Assembly (NCBI GenBank): GCA_027886185.1
Contig: WOAB01000127.1
Span: 3,038,001-3,102,000 of the forward strand
DNA from: Rheum nobile
Taxonomy: Eukaryota > Streptophyta > Magnoliopsida > Caryophyllales > Polygonaceae
Reading direction: 5' to 3'
Length of the DNA: 64,000 nucleotides
The translations under genes were made by a program, and so were the position numbers. The notes beneath the pieces were generated by a model. It ran no database searches and was not told the origin of the DNA. It worked only from the letters and a program-made list of their open reading frames with translations. Positions 21,786 to 32,740 of the stretch are shown here, in pieces (position 1 is the first letter of the stretch; each line of letters begins with the position of its first letter).

Positions 21786-22866
21786 CTTCTAAACTCTGTC
21801 CTCTGTTGATTGCATGTTCAATTTGGTTACTCTATTGCTGTTGATTTTGATTGCATGTTTAATTTGTATCATCTATTTGCATGGATGAATTTTACTCTGT
21901 TGTTGTTGATTTTTACTTTGTTGCTGTTGTTGTATGCATGTTCTGGATGCTTTGGTTATCTGATGTTGTTGTATGCATGCTCTGGATGTTGATGTTTTTA
22001 GACATTTCTGTTGCTGTTGTTGTATGCATGCTCTGGTTATGCTGTTGACCTCTATTGTTGTCTTGTTTATCATGTTAAGGCCCCTTTTATAAGCATGATT
22101 ACCTGGTTTCTGTCTTGTAGATGTAAAATCTGCAAATGCTCTTGTTCATTAATCTACTTGGTTTCTGTCTTGTTCATTGATCTGCAAATGCTCTTATAAT
22201 TACCTGGTTTCTGATGTTGTTATGTTAGTGTTGTGTAAATGGCCTTGTGTCAGTGATGCTTGGGGACATCTAAGTTTCTGTATTGATAATCAACGATGAA
22301 GTCTTTGAATACTGAGATGCATGCTCATGTAAATTGACTATATTAAGTTGCCATAAGAAACCAATTTATATTGACTGAATGTGGCTTATGGGTATGTTAG
22401 TGTTGTCAAAATGTAGTCGTGTCAGTGATGATTGGGGACAACTGAGATTATAAGTCTATAATCAAGGATGAAGTCTTCTTAAAATGAGATGCAACTTCAT
22501 GTAATTCACTGCATTAATGTCCTATGAGAAACCGGTTGATATGACTGAATGAGGCTTATGGTATTCTTAGTTTTTGTCAATGGGCTTGTGTCAGTGATGA
22601 TTGGGGACATCTGAGATTAAATTGTTAAATGTTTCTTAGGTTATAAAGGTTGTTTTTATTGTTTGACTTTTGATGTTTAGTGATGTCAGTGATGAACTTG
22701 CATGATTACAAGACTTATAATGTTCATTCATGCTTACAAAAGATGCTTTTAAGATTTCATGCTTTTAAGATTTACTATGTTCCTGCATGATTACAAAATA
22801 TAGTGATGTGCAAAACATTTGCTATGTACTTGCATGCTTACAAAACATTTGCTGTGCAAAACATTT
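21786..22866. other. Central non-coding part of the mariner
   Basis: T-rich with repeated GTTGTATGCATG.TCTGG words (21935-22035), then the 170-bp array. No gene recognised. Confidence 0.5.
22220..22630. repeat. About 170-bp tandem repeat in the mariner, 2.4 copies
   Basis: GTCAGTGATG.TTGGGGACA recurs at 22249, 22421 and 22590, with shared GGCTTATGG and GATGAAGTCTT blocks between. Copies are about 75-80 percent alike. Confidence 0.8.
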
Positions 22867-22917
22867 GATATTATTGTCTAGACTAGCAAAATATTTGCTA
22901 GTCTAGACAATAATATC
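22867..22917. terminator. Perfect hairpin between the two convergent mariner genes
   Basis: 24-bp arms with a 3-base loop (ATA) and no mismatch. The left arm begins GATATTATTGTCTAGACTAG. It starts directly after the stop codon of the transposase's C-terminal frame (22918-22920, TAG on minus). It could act in RNA 3'-end formation for one or both genes; that role is inferred. Type given as terminator by position only. Confidence 0.55.
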
Positions 22918-24553
22918 CTATTCTTCTTCTTGAGTTTCTTCTTCTATATAAGCTGATGTTCCTTCTTCTCTGTGTTGCTGTGCATTTGATGGACCTGCTT
23001 CTGCTTGCATTCCTTGTGCACCGCCATGAACAATGCCCCATGCTTCCATAACTGCCCACATTGGTGCATGAACTTCTCTTGGCAGAATTCCTTGAGCTTC
23101 CAATCTCTTTTTATTATTATGTGGAACATCATAATCATTGCCCCCCTTTTCTTTTGAGTATTTCATTCATAACATATTGTAATGTCATCCACACATTACT
23201 TAATGTTTTAGAGTCTAGTTCATAAAATGCTTCATGAACTGCATCTAACATGTGATCATTCTTAGGCATCTTTTTGTGCATCGGTGATTGAATGCTCCTA
23301 AAAAATCCTAGATCTAATATGTTTAAATCAGGGCTATTAGGTGGTTGTTGAGTCAAAATAAATGTAAATCCTTCCTCTTGATATACCTGCTGCCATTCTG
23401 CATCATGTTGAGTTATATGAGCTTTTGCATTGTCCTGTTGTATAAATATCACCTTGTGATGTCCATCTTGTGGCCACTTTGCCTTGATTGCTGGAACTAT
23501 TTGGTTGATTAACATACTCCTTGTCACCTTCTTGTTTACTGATTCAACTAGCTTGGTCACCAATGTCCCCTTTTGTTTGTTTTTTGATGATCTCTTTGCT
23601 GGCTCTGTGTATGTGAATGGAAAAATACCAATTTTTCCATCAAAGGTACATTGCCCTTCTGAATTGAACCTTGGTCTAGCTACTGCAGCAGTGAACATTA
23701 CTTTTGGAATGAACTTGCTTGAACTAGCTGCTCTGTATTTGCCTTTCTCATGTTGTGCTAGATAGACCCTGTGTGACTTCTTGCTCAAATAAAACCATTT
23801 CTCATCCAAATGAACAAAGTCATACATTGGATAATATTGTCTCTTTGTTTCTGTTGTATCACCTTGTAGTAGCCTTAGCACCCAATACAGTCTTGTCACT
23901 TTGTTGTTGTCATTCAATCCTGGATGGAGTGGATTTGTGTGTGGCTTGATTTCTCCCCTCTTGATCATTCTATGAGCTGTGCTCTTTGATATGTTAAGGT
24001 TGCTTGCTAAATCTCTGATGCATGATCTCTCCCCCATATTCAGATTTGTAATAGACTCAACTGATACCTGAACTCTCTTTCTACCTGAGTTATGATATTT
24101 TGATGTGAGATTGTATATTTGGTTTGCATCCCTCTGTCTCTTGCCTATGCTCCATATGTTGCTTATGCACCATCTTGATACATTAAATTGTGATGCAGCA
24201 GCATTCATTGCACCATGTTGTAGCTTTCCATTTACTGATTTGGCTACAAGCCACACCAAAATGTTCATTCTTTGTTCACTGCTGAGCCTGCTTCTGTTTG
24301 TCTGGTGATGACTTGTTGCCTCACTGTGATGCTCTGTTTCTGCATGAATTGTTGCCTCTGTTGCCTCTGTTTCTGGTTCTTGGTTGAGATCAAAGAGAAC
24401 TTCATCTTCTTCCATGTCCCCAACTGACTGGTTGAGATCAAATAGAACTTTATCTTCTTCCATTTCTTTATCATCAGTCAGAAAATCATGTAGATGGTCT
24501 GCATCATCATGTGGAAACAGAGCTGGAATATTAAGATTAAAGTCTGAAGACAT
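22918..24553 (-). CDS. Mariner transposase (DD39D), with a one-base frameshift near the C-terminus
   Basis: Main frame 24553-23135, 472 aa. Order: acidic leader with LFDLNQ repeated (residues 37-42 and 53-58), helix-turn-helix region (about 95-215, with LVAKSVNGKLQHGAM and NISKSTAHRMI), then the catalytic core. D250 is in VHLDEKWF, D374 in IQQDNAKAH and D414 in NILDLGFF, with 39 residues between the last two, the plant MLE signature. The frame ends early after KRKGGQ at a run of six G (23141-23146). In the neighbouring frame the typical family C-terminus follows (GGNDYDVPHNNKKRLEAQG) down to a stop at 22918. One base less in the G run would join them, giving about 540 aa. So either this copy has a recent frameshift or the run is a sequencing error. 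Cut-and-paste transposition at TA sites. Confidence 0.88.
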
Positions 24554-24898
24554 AGGAGCAGGTAGTGATGCTGTTGTGAAACTTAAATGCTTTTGAACAG
24601 AGATGAAATGGTGTTTTTTGGAGAGAATATGTAAGAGTTACAGTGATGTAGAGTAAATGGTTGGTTTTGCAGTGAATATGTAAGGGTTTAGCTGAGAATT
24701 GGCAATTCGTGTGATCCTAATCCTGTGTTTCTATTGGTTGTAAATATCAACCATGGGATTTGCAGGGAATATGTATGGGTTTAGCTTAATTGTCCCCAGT
24801 TGTCAAGTTCAGTCCCTTGTAATTTTGATGTACTTTTCTGAGCAACTGTTGTACTTGTCCTGAGCAACTCTTTCTCCTTAATAATAGTGCAAAATTTC
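24554..24898. other. Mariner right flank: leader of the transposase gene
   Basis: About 345 bp between the transposase ATG and the right terminus, expected to hold its promoter. GAATATGTAAGGGTTTAGCT and a near copy GAATATGTATGGGTTTAGCT lie at about 24673 and 24769. Confidence 0.5.
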
Positions 24899-24929
24899 AA
24901 ATGTTGCTTATATATTAGGACAGATGGAG
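24899..24929 (-). repeat. Mariner right terminal inverted repeat
   Basis: On the minus strand CTCCATCTGTCCTAATATAT then AAGC; TA target duplication outside. Confidence 0.9.
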
Positions 24930-26426
24930 TATAATGAAAATGAAAAGAAAGTAAAACAGAAGAGAAAATGTTGTAATTTTTAAAAAAGTAGAAATGAAAT
25001 AATGAAATAAATAGTTAATAATTTGTAATTCAATATAAAACAAATATTTATAGTAAGTTTTTGAATATATTTTTTCCAAAATTTGTAAAAGGCGGTACAG
25101 CAGTCGTTGCATTCCGTTCGACAGTCGTACAAAGGCTCTCGTCGATTGGGACAGCGACGGGTCACAGGGTCGGCCCGACGCGGTGACGGAGGTACGGCGG
25201 ATTTGGGTCCGTGACTGGATGTTGCCTAGCCAGACGATGCACCTATGTCTGATCATGAGGACGATAGTAGTGACACGTCCATGCCCGACGTCGCCGCCGC
25301 CGCCGCCGACGTTTTCGACGAGGAGGCATTGATATTTGCCTTGGAGCGGGATTACGCCGAGGGCATCGAGCCCCCTTCCGTCTCGACGGCCGAGGATTTG
25401 GCGAGAGACGATACGCCTTCCTCCCCCATCCGTGAGCCAGCGGGACCCGTTCCCGAGGCAGTGACCCCTCCTCCTCACGTGGCAGATGCGGATCCCGAGG
25501 GGGGTGCGTCGGAGGAGGCATGGATGCCAGGAGGTCTTCGGTCCCGCAGTCTATTGGGGACATACCCGACGCATGTCGCTGCCATTATTTGAACACATAT
25601 AGAGCGACTTACGCATGACCCTCCCTTATCACCTATGGATCCCGATCTGGTACGTATTTTATCAGATATTTAAATAATAAAAAAATTAATAAAATATGTA
25701 ATATTTTAATTAATCCCGATCTGTTACATATTGGGTTTCAGCTGAGGAAGATACTGAAGCCGTACACCCGCCACCCTCATTTCTCCGCGATCCACGAGTT
25801 CCAGAGGCAGGACCCGGATTCGTGGTGGCCGCTTGCACAGCGGAGCGGCATCACATCCTTGGGGTCCCTGGAGTTCCGTCGGATGGACCCCGTGCTGATA
25901 TCGGCGTTTGTGGAGCGGTGGCATCCGGAGACGAACTCCTTCCATTTTCCGTGGGGGGAGATCACGATCACACTCCACGACGTCTTCCATATTTTGGAGA
26001 TCCCCATCGATGGGACGGCGGTGGTATCGAATATGCCCGACGACGAGATACTTACCGCTGCAACGGAGATGCTTGGGATTGATGTATCTGTCGTCTCGCA
26101 GATGGCATCAAGTAATAATTTTTATACCTATTTATCATTTATTTAATATATTTTAATTAAAATGTTGTTGAAATCATCGTATTTGGTTTTATTTTATTTT
26201 TCCAGGTGGTGTCTTTGCGATCAATAAAACGTTGAAGAATCGTTGTGTCTTAATATGTCGAACGGCCCAAAGGTATATATATTTGTAGTTTTATTAATAT
26301 TAGGATTTTTAGGGTATTTTTTATACATTTTATAATTAAATTAATGTTACTAATCTCAGGAACGAGCGTCTTATTGTTTCGATGTACTTGCTCATGCTAT
26401 TGGGCAGTACCGTCTTCACAGACAAG

Positions 26427-29400
26427 TCAGGGTAGAAGGTGAAGGCGAAGTATCTGTCGCTCCTCCTTGATCACAACCGCACCGGCCGTTATGCCTGGGG
26501 TGTTGGACAACACATCTCTATTGTCCAACAACTCTTCCGCTAGATGCATTCGAACCATAGGGTAATAATGCTCTTCGTACCCCAACAGTACAGCTAGTGA
26601 CCGATATCCACAATGCCCATCCAGAATTACATATTTTGCCTCCTTAATGTATAGGAACCAGAAGTAATTCACATTCTTAACCCCAAAGTTCACCCCCATA
26701 TAAGTAATGGGTTGGTCAGGGAACTGTGATCCAGACGCTTCACTTTTATCCTTTCTAGGACGGCCACGACCCCTACCTTGGGTTCCATTCTCATTCTCCT
26801 TCTCCTTTTTTTATCTCTTTCTCTTTCTCCTTCTCATACTCCTCTAACTCGGCCATTCTATTCTCAAACAAGCTCGGCTCCCTCTTGGTGGAATACTTTG
26901 TGGAACCCTTCGGCCTTCCTTTGGAAACGATACCCGTCGGCTCCAACAACAAAGATTCATGCGGATGCTCCAAGTCATGGAACAGGTCGGTGACTTGCAC
27001 TAACGTGGATTTTTCAAGGATTCCATCTTTCTCCTTCTTGTACAATTCCTCGAGTCTCAGCTGTGGAATAGACATTGTTGCATGCTCCTCAATGGTGTCA
27101 TCACGATAACTCTTATCCCATTCCAGCTGCCTCCAGAAGCAGTGGATCTCACTCGGCATGATCTGCCTCTTATCAACAATAGCCTCCCCAATCTCATGGA
27201 TACACGGCACGTCTTGGCATTCTTTCATCCAGTAATCGTTGCACTCCTCGTTGAAATCATCTATCTCTAACTGCTTATACATATCGAACAACTTCCTTAA
27301 GCCCCTTTCCGACACTTTGTAGAACAACTTCGTAAACACCCTTCTCATTTCTAGCGGCACCTGGTTGAAACAATTTGTTTTTTTGACCCGTGACATCTCC
27401 ATGCTCGCCCTCACCTGCCCGATTTGACCTTCGATTGCATGGTGGATCCTCAATACCATCCTGTTAAAACCACCAAACACTAGAATCCACAATATCCTTC
27501 AACACCCTATGCATACCCTCAACCCTATCAAAACAAAAAAAAATGCATAGTGCTAGTAAGAAAGTATGACACCGAGCCCTAGGCCCAATAAACATCCCAG
27601 AAAAATGAAAAGTGATACATACCTATTTGAAGTCCTCGTGAAGAAGTGAAGATGATGATCTGTCCACGCTCTGACTATGTTTTCCTTGTAAGGATTCAAC
27701 CACTGTTTCTCAAGGTATCCAACAAGGCCGCTCTTCCACGATTTCCTAAGTTTTTGGAGCCTCTCTTCGTAGCTTTCCTCCGTGGTTGAACACCAAAGTC
27801 CCCAACATTGGCCGCAAAAGTTGCTGACTCTTTTCGAATCCTTCAAGATTGGATTAGCATATGCCTCGATGTTGTGTTTGATATGCACCCAACACAAAAG
27901 GTATTTAACCCGATCTTTGAAAACTATCCGAATTGCATTGATGAGGGCCTTCTCTCGATCAGTCATTATGGCCGTCAGCATTACTCCCGCCTCTTGAAAC
28001 AAATACAGAAGCTTTTGCATTATGAATCCGTAATGCAAACCATCTTCCTCTCGCGTAAATGCATAGGCGATGTTGAACGTCTTGTTAGTGCATGTAAAAC
28101 CGACAATCTCCACAAGAGGCATGTTATACCTAATGATGAATGTAAGAAAACAAAAGAGTATAAGCAATTTTAGATCATGTATATTACGACTATATTAAAT
28201 TTTAATAAACATAAGGCCATTATATACCTATTTGTCTTGTATGTGGCGTCGATAACTACCACGTACGGGAACAACTTCAACAGGTACAACGAGTCAGGGT
28301 GAGCGAAAAATAGGATATCGATCTCAGACGTAGACCGCTTCCTCAGAGGATGCACTTCATACCTGTTTTCTTTGAAGAAATTTAGGGTCCATTGGGTGAC
28401 CGTCATTTCCCCATGATCCTCGTAGTGCATCTTTCGTAAATAGTTGGAAACTTGTTTCCTTGATGTTAAATTTTCGGGGTTGCACCTTCTCAACTCCGCA
28501 ACAATAACACTCGGCGGATTGAACCTCTCGTCGGAACTCCTGACAATGCACTGCTCATCAGGGGTCATTCGACCCATGTATGGATGCCTAAGGAAGGTAG
28601 TCGGAAGCTTATGGTTGTGTTGTCCACTCAACACATTCAAGATCCATTTCCGAGTCTCTACTCCCGGCTTCTTTTTCATTCAAAGACCGTACAACTCAAA
28701 TGTGCACCCAGACTTCTTCGATATGCTTTCACGAATTACCACAGGCTCGTTCAGATCATCTTCACTAACTTTCTTCCTCTCCGATCTATATTCACCAAAG
28801 TGCTCGCACGTCAAACTAACATGTCTTTCATTACTTCGGCGAATGACTAGAACCATCATCAAATCTTTGCCCCTCTTCTGAGCCCAATCAACCAACTCCT
28901 GTCGGCTATCCCACTTCTGATTCGTACAAAATTCAGATCCATAATCTTTACCCTATTAATGTAAATACTAATGTTATTCATTTGCATTTAACGACATAAC
29001 AATCTCTCAATCTTCAAACTTAAAGAACTACTATTTCTAACTACACATGCAATATCAAAATACCGCATACAATATTACAAAACTAAACCGCGAGTCAAAC
29101 TATATTTATCCTCACTTTTCTTAAAATATAGATTAGAAAACAATTATTAATGTAAATACTAATGTTATTCATTTGCATTTAACGACATAACAATCTCTCA
29201 ATCTCCAAACTTAAAGAACTACTATATCTAACTACACATGCAATATCAAAATACCGCATACAATATTACAAAACTAAATCGCGAGTCAAACTATATTTAT
29301 CCTTACTTTTCTTAAAATATAGATTAGAAAACAATTATTAATGTAAATACTAATGTTATTCATTTGCATTTAATGACATAACAATATCTCAATCTCCAAA

Positions 29401-29713
29401 CTTAAAGAACTACTATATCTAACTACACATGCAATATCAAAATACATCACTTTTCTCAAAATACCACATACAATATTACAACACTAAACCGCGAGTCAAA
29501 CTATATATACTTTTACGCTTCTATATACATGAACCAATTCACAATATCGCATGCAATATTACTATAACTAATTCATACATATCTATATAATGCAAATATC
29601 AAGCCTTTTACGAATTATGAAATACTAACTGCGAAATTGTTGGGGTTGAATTCTTCATCACTGCTCAAATATTTTTCATCGCTACTCCAATAATCGTTTT
29701 CGGTATTTTCCAT
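26427..29713 (-). pseudogene. MULE-1 transposase (FAR1/MudR type) with OTU remnant
   Basis: Exon 1 29713-29630 (MENTENDYWSSDEKY..., acidic), exon 2 28952-28228, exon 3 28129-27623, exon 4 from 27524 down, all GT-AG. Exon 2 has the FAR1-type zinc domain (LTCEHFGEY ... GCTFEL ... GQHNHKL) and the first catalytic Asp in VVIDATYKTNR. Exon 3 has the second Asp in IMTDREKALINAI, plus CWVHIKHN. Exon 4 has the SWIM-type Cys/His block (CNDYWMKECQDVPCIH), an AT-hook-like GRPKGSTKYSTKRE, and an OTU protease start with DGHCGYRSLAVLLG (canonical DGNC; Asn is His here). Damage: TGA at 28680, a frameshift near 27480, and the OTU part lacks its C-terminal His. It faces the PMD gene and the two overlap near 26430-26520. 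Confidence 0.8.
28956..29510. repeat. 191-bp tandem repeat, about 2.9 copies, in the transposase's first intron
   Basis: GTAAATACTAATGTTATTCA recurs at 28961, 29152 and 29343. Copies 1 and 2 differ by a few bases, and copy 3 is degraded at its end. No coding sense. Confidence 0.9.
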
Positions 29714-29799
29714 TTTGGTAAGATTGTATTCGAATGTGTGCAAAAAATGGATAATTGAGTTTGTGTGTATATAGAGGGGTAATTCGGCCGTTGGAATTA

Positions 29800-30048
29800 T
29801 AGCCGTTGGGCTACGCAAGATCCTTGCGTAGAAGGCCAAAATTCAAATCACCCCAACATCCATTTCAAACGGCCATATTCGGTTCTCTACGTACGCAAGA
29901 TACTGGCGTAGAGGTTTTAATTTTTTTTTAAAATTCCTACGTATTTCCCTGGAATTGGCCTTCTACGCCGGTATATGGCGTACGCAAAGATTTGGCGTAG
30001 TGATTTGTAGTGAGAAACGTCAAAAAACGTAGTGCATATAGTGGGACC
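29800..30048 (-). repeat. MULE-1 right terminal inverted repeat
   Basis: On the minus strand it reads the same order of blocks as the left end: ACTACGTTTTTTGACG, ACTACGCCAAAT, GCGTACGCCATATA, GGCGTAGAAGGC. About 80 percent identity over the outer 130 bp by eye. Confidence 0.75.
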
Positions 30049-30378
30049 GTAAAATAAGCAAAGTCTATTTCATATATCAAAATAAATTCCAACATAATTG
30101 TTATATTTAGTAACTATAATCCCAATCTAGTACAATTTATTTAAAAAGTATCAATCTTCTAACGTAATATGCTCAAACAAAACAAATTGTGCACAAATAT
30201 AAAGGAGCGAGGTAACCTTTTTCAATTGGATCTTCAATCTCGAAGTAAATCGATTCAATTCGATCTTCAATTTTAAAAGGAACCCTTGACCAAGCAAGTG
30301 TGCTGTACTATATAACATATAAAAATTAGATATTTTTAACCAACATAAAAATTGTACTATACTGAAATTTTAAAAAAG
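30049..30378. other. Spacer between MULE-1 and a MITE
   Basis: AT-rich; no gene recognised. Confidence 0.4.
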
Positions 30379-30635
30379 AGAGTGCGGTTCCGGTGCGGAG
30401 CACTCTTTCCGTGCGGACGTGCGGACATGCACTATAGGGCCTTATTTGTGCACTTTAGAGCCTTATTTGTGCACTTTTGCAAAAAAATTGAAAAATGCTT
30501 GGAAAATAATTTGTAAAAGAATTTTTTTTTTTTGAAAAAGTGCACAAATAAGACATTAAAGTGCACAAATAAGGCCCTAAAGTGCATGCTTCGCACGTCC
30601 GCACGGGAAGAGTGCTCCGCATATGATCCAAACTC
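30379..30635. mobile_element. Mutator-type MITE with long inverted arms (257 bp)
   Basis: Arms of about 100 bp are inverted copies (shared GCGGAGCACTCTT, CCGTGCGGACGTGCG, GGGCCTTATTTGTGCACTTT). Flanks TTAAAAAAG (30370-30378) and TTAAAGAAG (30636-30644) fit a 9-bp target duplication with one change, which points to a Mutator-type cut. Non-coding, strong hairpin. Confidence 0.8.
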
Positions 30636-30644
30636 TTAAAGAAG

Positions 30645-31838
30645 ATAATTAAATTCTTCTTTTAAGAGTTAAAATAACAAAATACTGATTGTGTTTTCAA
30701 CTTGGAGATAACATCTATATATAAAAAAACTTGCAGATAACATCAATAGTCAGCTCTTTAGTTTCTCTTCTGCACTGAATGTTGTCCTAGATGCTGATTT
30801 ACAGTAATGAATTGAAGTTTTTATGGGAAAAAATAAAATAAAATAGTCAGCTCTTTAGTCATATTAGCCAAACCAATTTCTTAACTTGCAGATAACAAAA
30901 TACCGATCTCCTTTTCAAAAAAGTTCAGTAGTTGGCAAAACCAATTTCTTAACTTCTTTAATGATTCTTACTTTCTTTCCTAATCAAAAGCCATTACGTA
31001 GCCACTAATCCCCAATTCCCCAGTTTCAGTCCGCAATTCCGCAAGCTTCAAAATGAAATTCTAACTGATTTAATTAATTAATTCCCATCAGTCCGTAATC
31101 CTTCAAACTGAAATTTTAGCCAGAAGCCACTAATTCACTATCCATTATCCACATGAAGGGTTATATTAACTTGCAATTAGACGTTTTAACAAAAAACCCC
31201 AATTTTAAATTTAAATCCCAATCCTGCATATCTCAATTTATTAGTTAAAAACCAAAAACGCCAATAGCCAAAATCCCCAAAACCTAATAATCAGTAATCA
31301 CTTATCAGAAAAGAAAAGAAATTCAAGAACTAGAAATTATAAACTTAAACATAAAATTAACAAGAAAAGCAAATAAATTTGAAGAACTTACCGTGAGGAC
31401 AGTGAGGGGCAAGAGAGATTGTTGAAACTGAAAGAACTTGATGAATTGGCTAAAATCACAGCACCAAAGCCACCCAAATTTGCAATATACCGAGAATCAA
31501 GTCAGATGGGGAAGAGACAATGGACAAAGGAAAATCTCAGATTCTCAGTGAGGATAAAAGAGATTTGTGGAGTAATATATAGGAAGAAAATAAACGGCTA
31601 GTTTGATTAGAATACCTCTAATCCGACAAAGAAGAGAACGAGGCGTCAATCTTCATTGTCTTCCATAACTCCATTACTGATATCTTGTTGAGGATTTGGG
31701 AAAATGGAAGAAGGTGAAGCGACGAAGCGTTTTTGTAGACTTGTAGTTTCAATGAGAGCGGTGAGGAGATAAAAGCAGGCTCGTGCTTTTGCAGCTTTTC
31801 TTCATTAATTAGAAAGGGTTTTCTTTTTTTTTTTCTGA
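30645..31838. other. Intergenic AT-rich region
   Basis: Contains repeated phrases (AACTTGCAGATAACA, AGTCAGCTCTTTAGT, CCAATTTCTTAACTT) at 30680-30960. No credible gene. Confidence 0.4.
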
Positions 31839-31940
31839 ATATTAAAGGCTATGGACTATGGGACGGATAAATTTTTGGGCCTCTTAAATTTGGAGGCCCT
31901 GTGCAGGTGCCCACCTTGCACCTGCTCATGGCCGGCCCTG
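31839..31940 (-). mobile_element. Lone hAT-Tip100-like terminus
   Basis: On the minus strand it begins CAGGGCCGGCCATGAGCAGG and later AGGGCCTCCAAATTTAAGAG, a common plant hAT end. No partner end found, so it is a truncated relic or the element is broken by later insertions. Confidence 0.4.
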
Positions 31941-31959
31941 AAAAGTACAATATATTTTC

Positions 31960-32125
31960 ACATTTACTTTTTAGCGCATAGGCATTTTTGCTGTTTAACG
32001 CATAGGCTCCGTGTGGTGATGATCCACACGTTACGTGTGGAGCCTATCCACACGTTACGTGAAGAGGTTCCATAGGAAGAGGTATAGACTTAACGTGAGG
32101 AGAGTGTCCCCACGTTAAGTAGACC
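31960..32125 (+). repeat. MULE-2 left terminal and subterminal repeat
   Basis: Terminal block to about 32010, then CCACACGTTACGTGTGG at about 32022 and several half copies to 32120. Confidence 0.8.
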
Positions 32126-32740
32126 TCTTTTTTTTGATTAAGTAACGTTATACGAAGTATTTCGGTCTTCTTCACTTAGTATCGAGTTTTACAATAAGAT
32201 TGAAGTTACGATTGTATTGAGTCAGTTACATTCGCTTATTTCGGTCTTCTGCCCTTCCAATGTAAAGTTCTCGAGCGAGCCACCGAGCCGCTTCCAACCT
32301 AAAGATAGCGTATGTTTAGGGTTTATGGTTTATGACATGTAATAGTTGTAGTATTTATTTGTGTTTTAATGTTGTGTATGAAACATAAGATTTTTTCAAA
32401 TAGGCATTAGGGGAGGGTTACTCCCATTGTGTAGCCCAACTTGTATTAATCTTTATAAGAACAATACAAAATGATCATCAACATAGAAGACAATACAAAT
32501 TGTTCATAACCCAAATTGACTACAACCACATTTAGCACACAATACAGAAAACAATACAAATTGATCATAAACTTAGAAAAAATTAGAGAAAAGATATGAC
32601 ACTGCTTTAGCGTTTGAAGAAATTAGGGTAGTCTCTGGTGAACGTTCACTTCATATGATATCTCTGGTTTGCTAAAATTACTTGCTCCCTATAAAGGTTG
32701 ATAGTACATAAACAACATTACACAAAAAATATGACATTAA
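32126..32740. other. Non-coding left part of MULE-2
   Basis: Presumed 3' UTR side of the GRF gene. TACAAATTG..CATAA repeats lie at 32460-32580. No gene recognised. Confidence 0.4.

Larger units (their letters stand above)
20760..24929. mobile_element. Complete mariner (Stowaway-type MLE), 4170 bp, two convergent genes
   Basis: Bounded by TA on both sides (20758-20759 and 24930-24931). Ends are CTCCCTCCGTCCCATAATAT on the left and, on the minus strand, CTCCATCTGTCCTAATATAT on the right, the plant Stowaway/MLE consensus. The right part holds the transposase (minus) and the left part a 100-aa CCCH-finger ORF (plus). A long CT-rich leader and 72-bp repeats precede the small ORF, a 170-bp tandem array lies mid-element, and a perfect hairpin sits between the 3' ends of the two genes. 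It is far larger than Stowaway MITEs and carries an almost intact transposase. Confidence 0.93.
19831..26500 (+). pseudogene. Plant mobile domain (PMD) gene of MULE-1, interrupted
   Basis: Exon 1 (19831-20179) encodes a Gly/Ala-rich start (MSSPSYGGGAATDAGG...) and ends at a GT donor. The intron is enlarged by the mariner. The next exon (acceptor near 25080, end 25649) holds an acidic stretch and the PMD opening GGLRSRSLLGTYPTHVAAI, then an in-frame TGA. Exon 25742-26111 gives the PMD core ISAFVERWHPETNSFHFPWGEITITLHDVFHIL. Further exons are 26206-26272 and 26360 onward (MYLLMLLGSTVFTDKSG, then TAG at 26433, then KVKAKYLSLL). The family (PF10536; MAIN/MAIL relatives) works in the nucleus in gene silencing, and transposon copies are common. 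Two stops, loss of the C-terminal half and fusion to antisense OTU sequence near 26500 make it a pseudogene. Confidence 0.7.
19413..30048. mobile_element. MULE-1: Mutator-like element with PMD and transposase-OTU genes
   Basis: Long inverted ends match: left 19413-about 19640 and right about 29800-30048. Shared blocks include TATATGCA.TACGTTTTTTGA, CACTACGCCAAA-like, GCGTACGC and CTACGCA.GATC words. Inside are a PMD gene on plus (19831-about 26500) and a FAR1/MudR-type transposase with an OTU part on minus (26427-29713), pointing at each other. A 4.17-kb mariner sits in the PMD intron, so the MULE proper is about 6.5 kb. Candidate 9-bp flanks (19404-19412 and 30049-30057) agree at only 6 of 9 bases, so the exact ends are uncertain. 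Both genes carry stops or frameshifts; this copy is dead. Confidence 0.8.

Noticed and set aside
25243..25563. Basic Pro/Arg-rich frame on the minus strand
   Set aside because: Antisense of the acidic leader of the MULE-1 PMD gene in GC-rich sequence.
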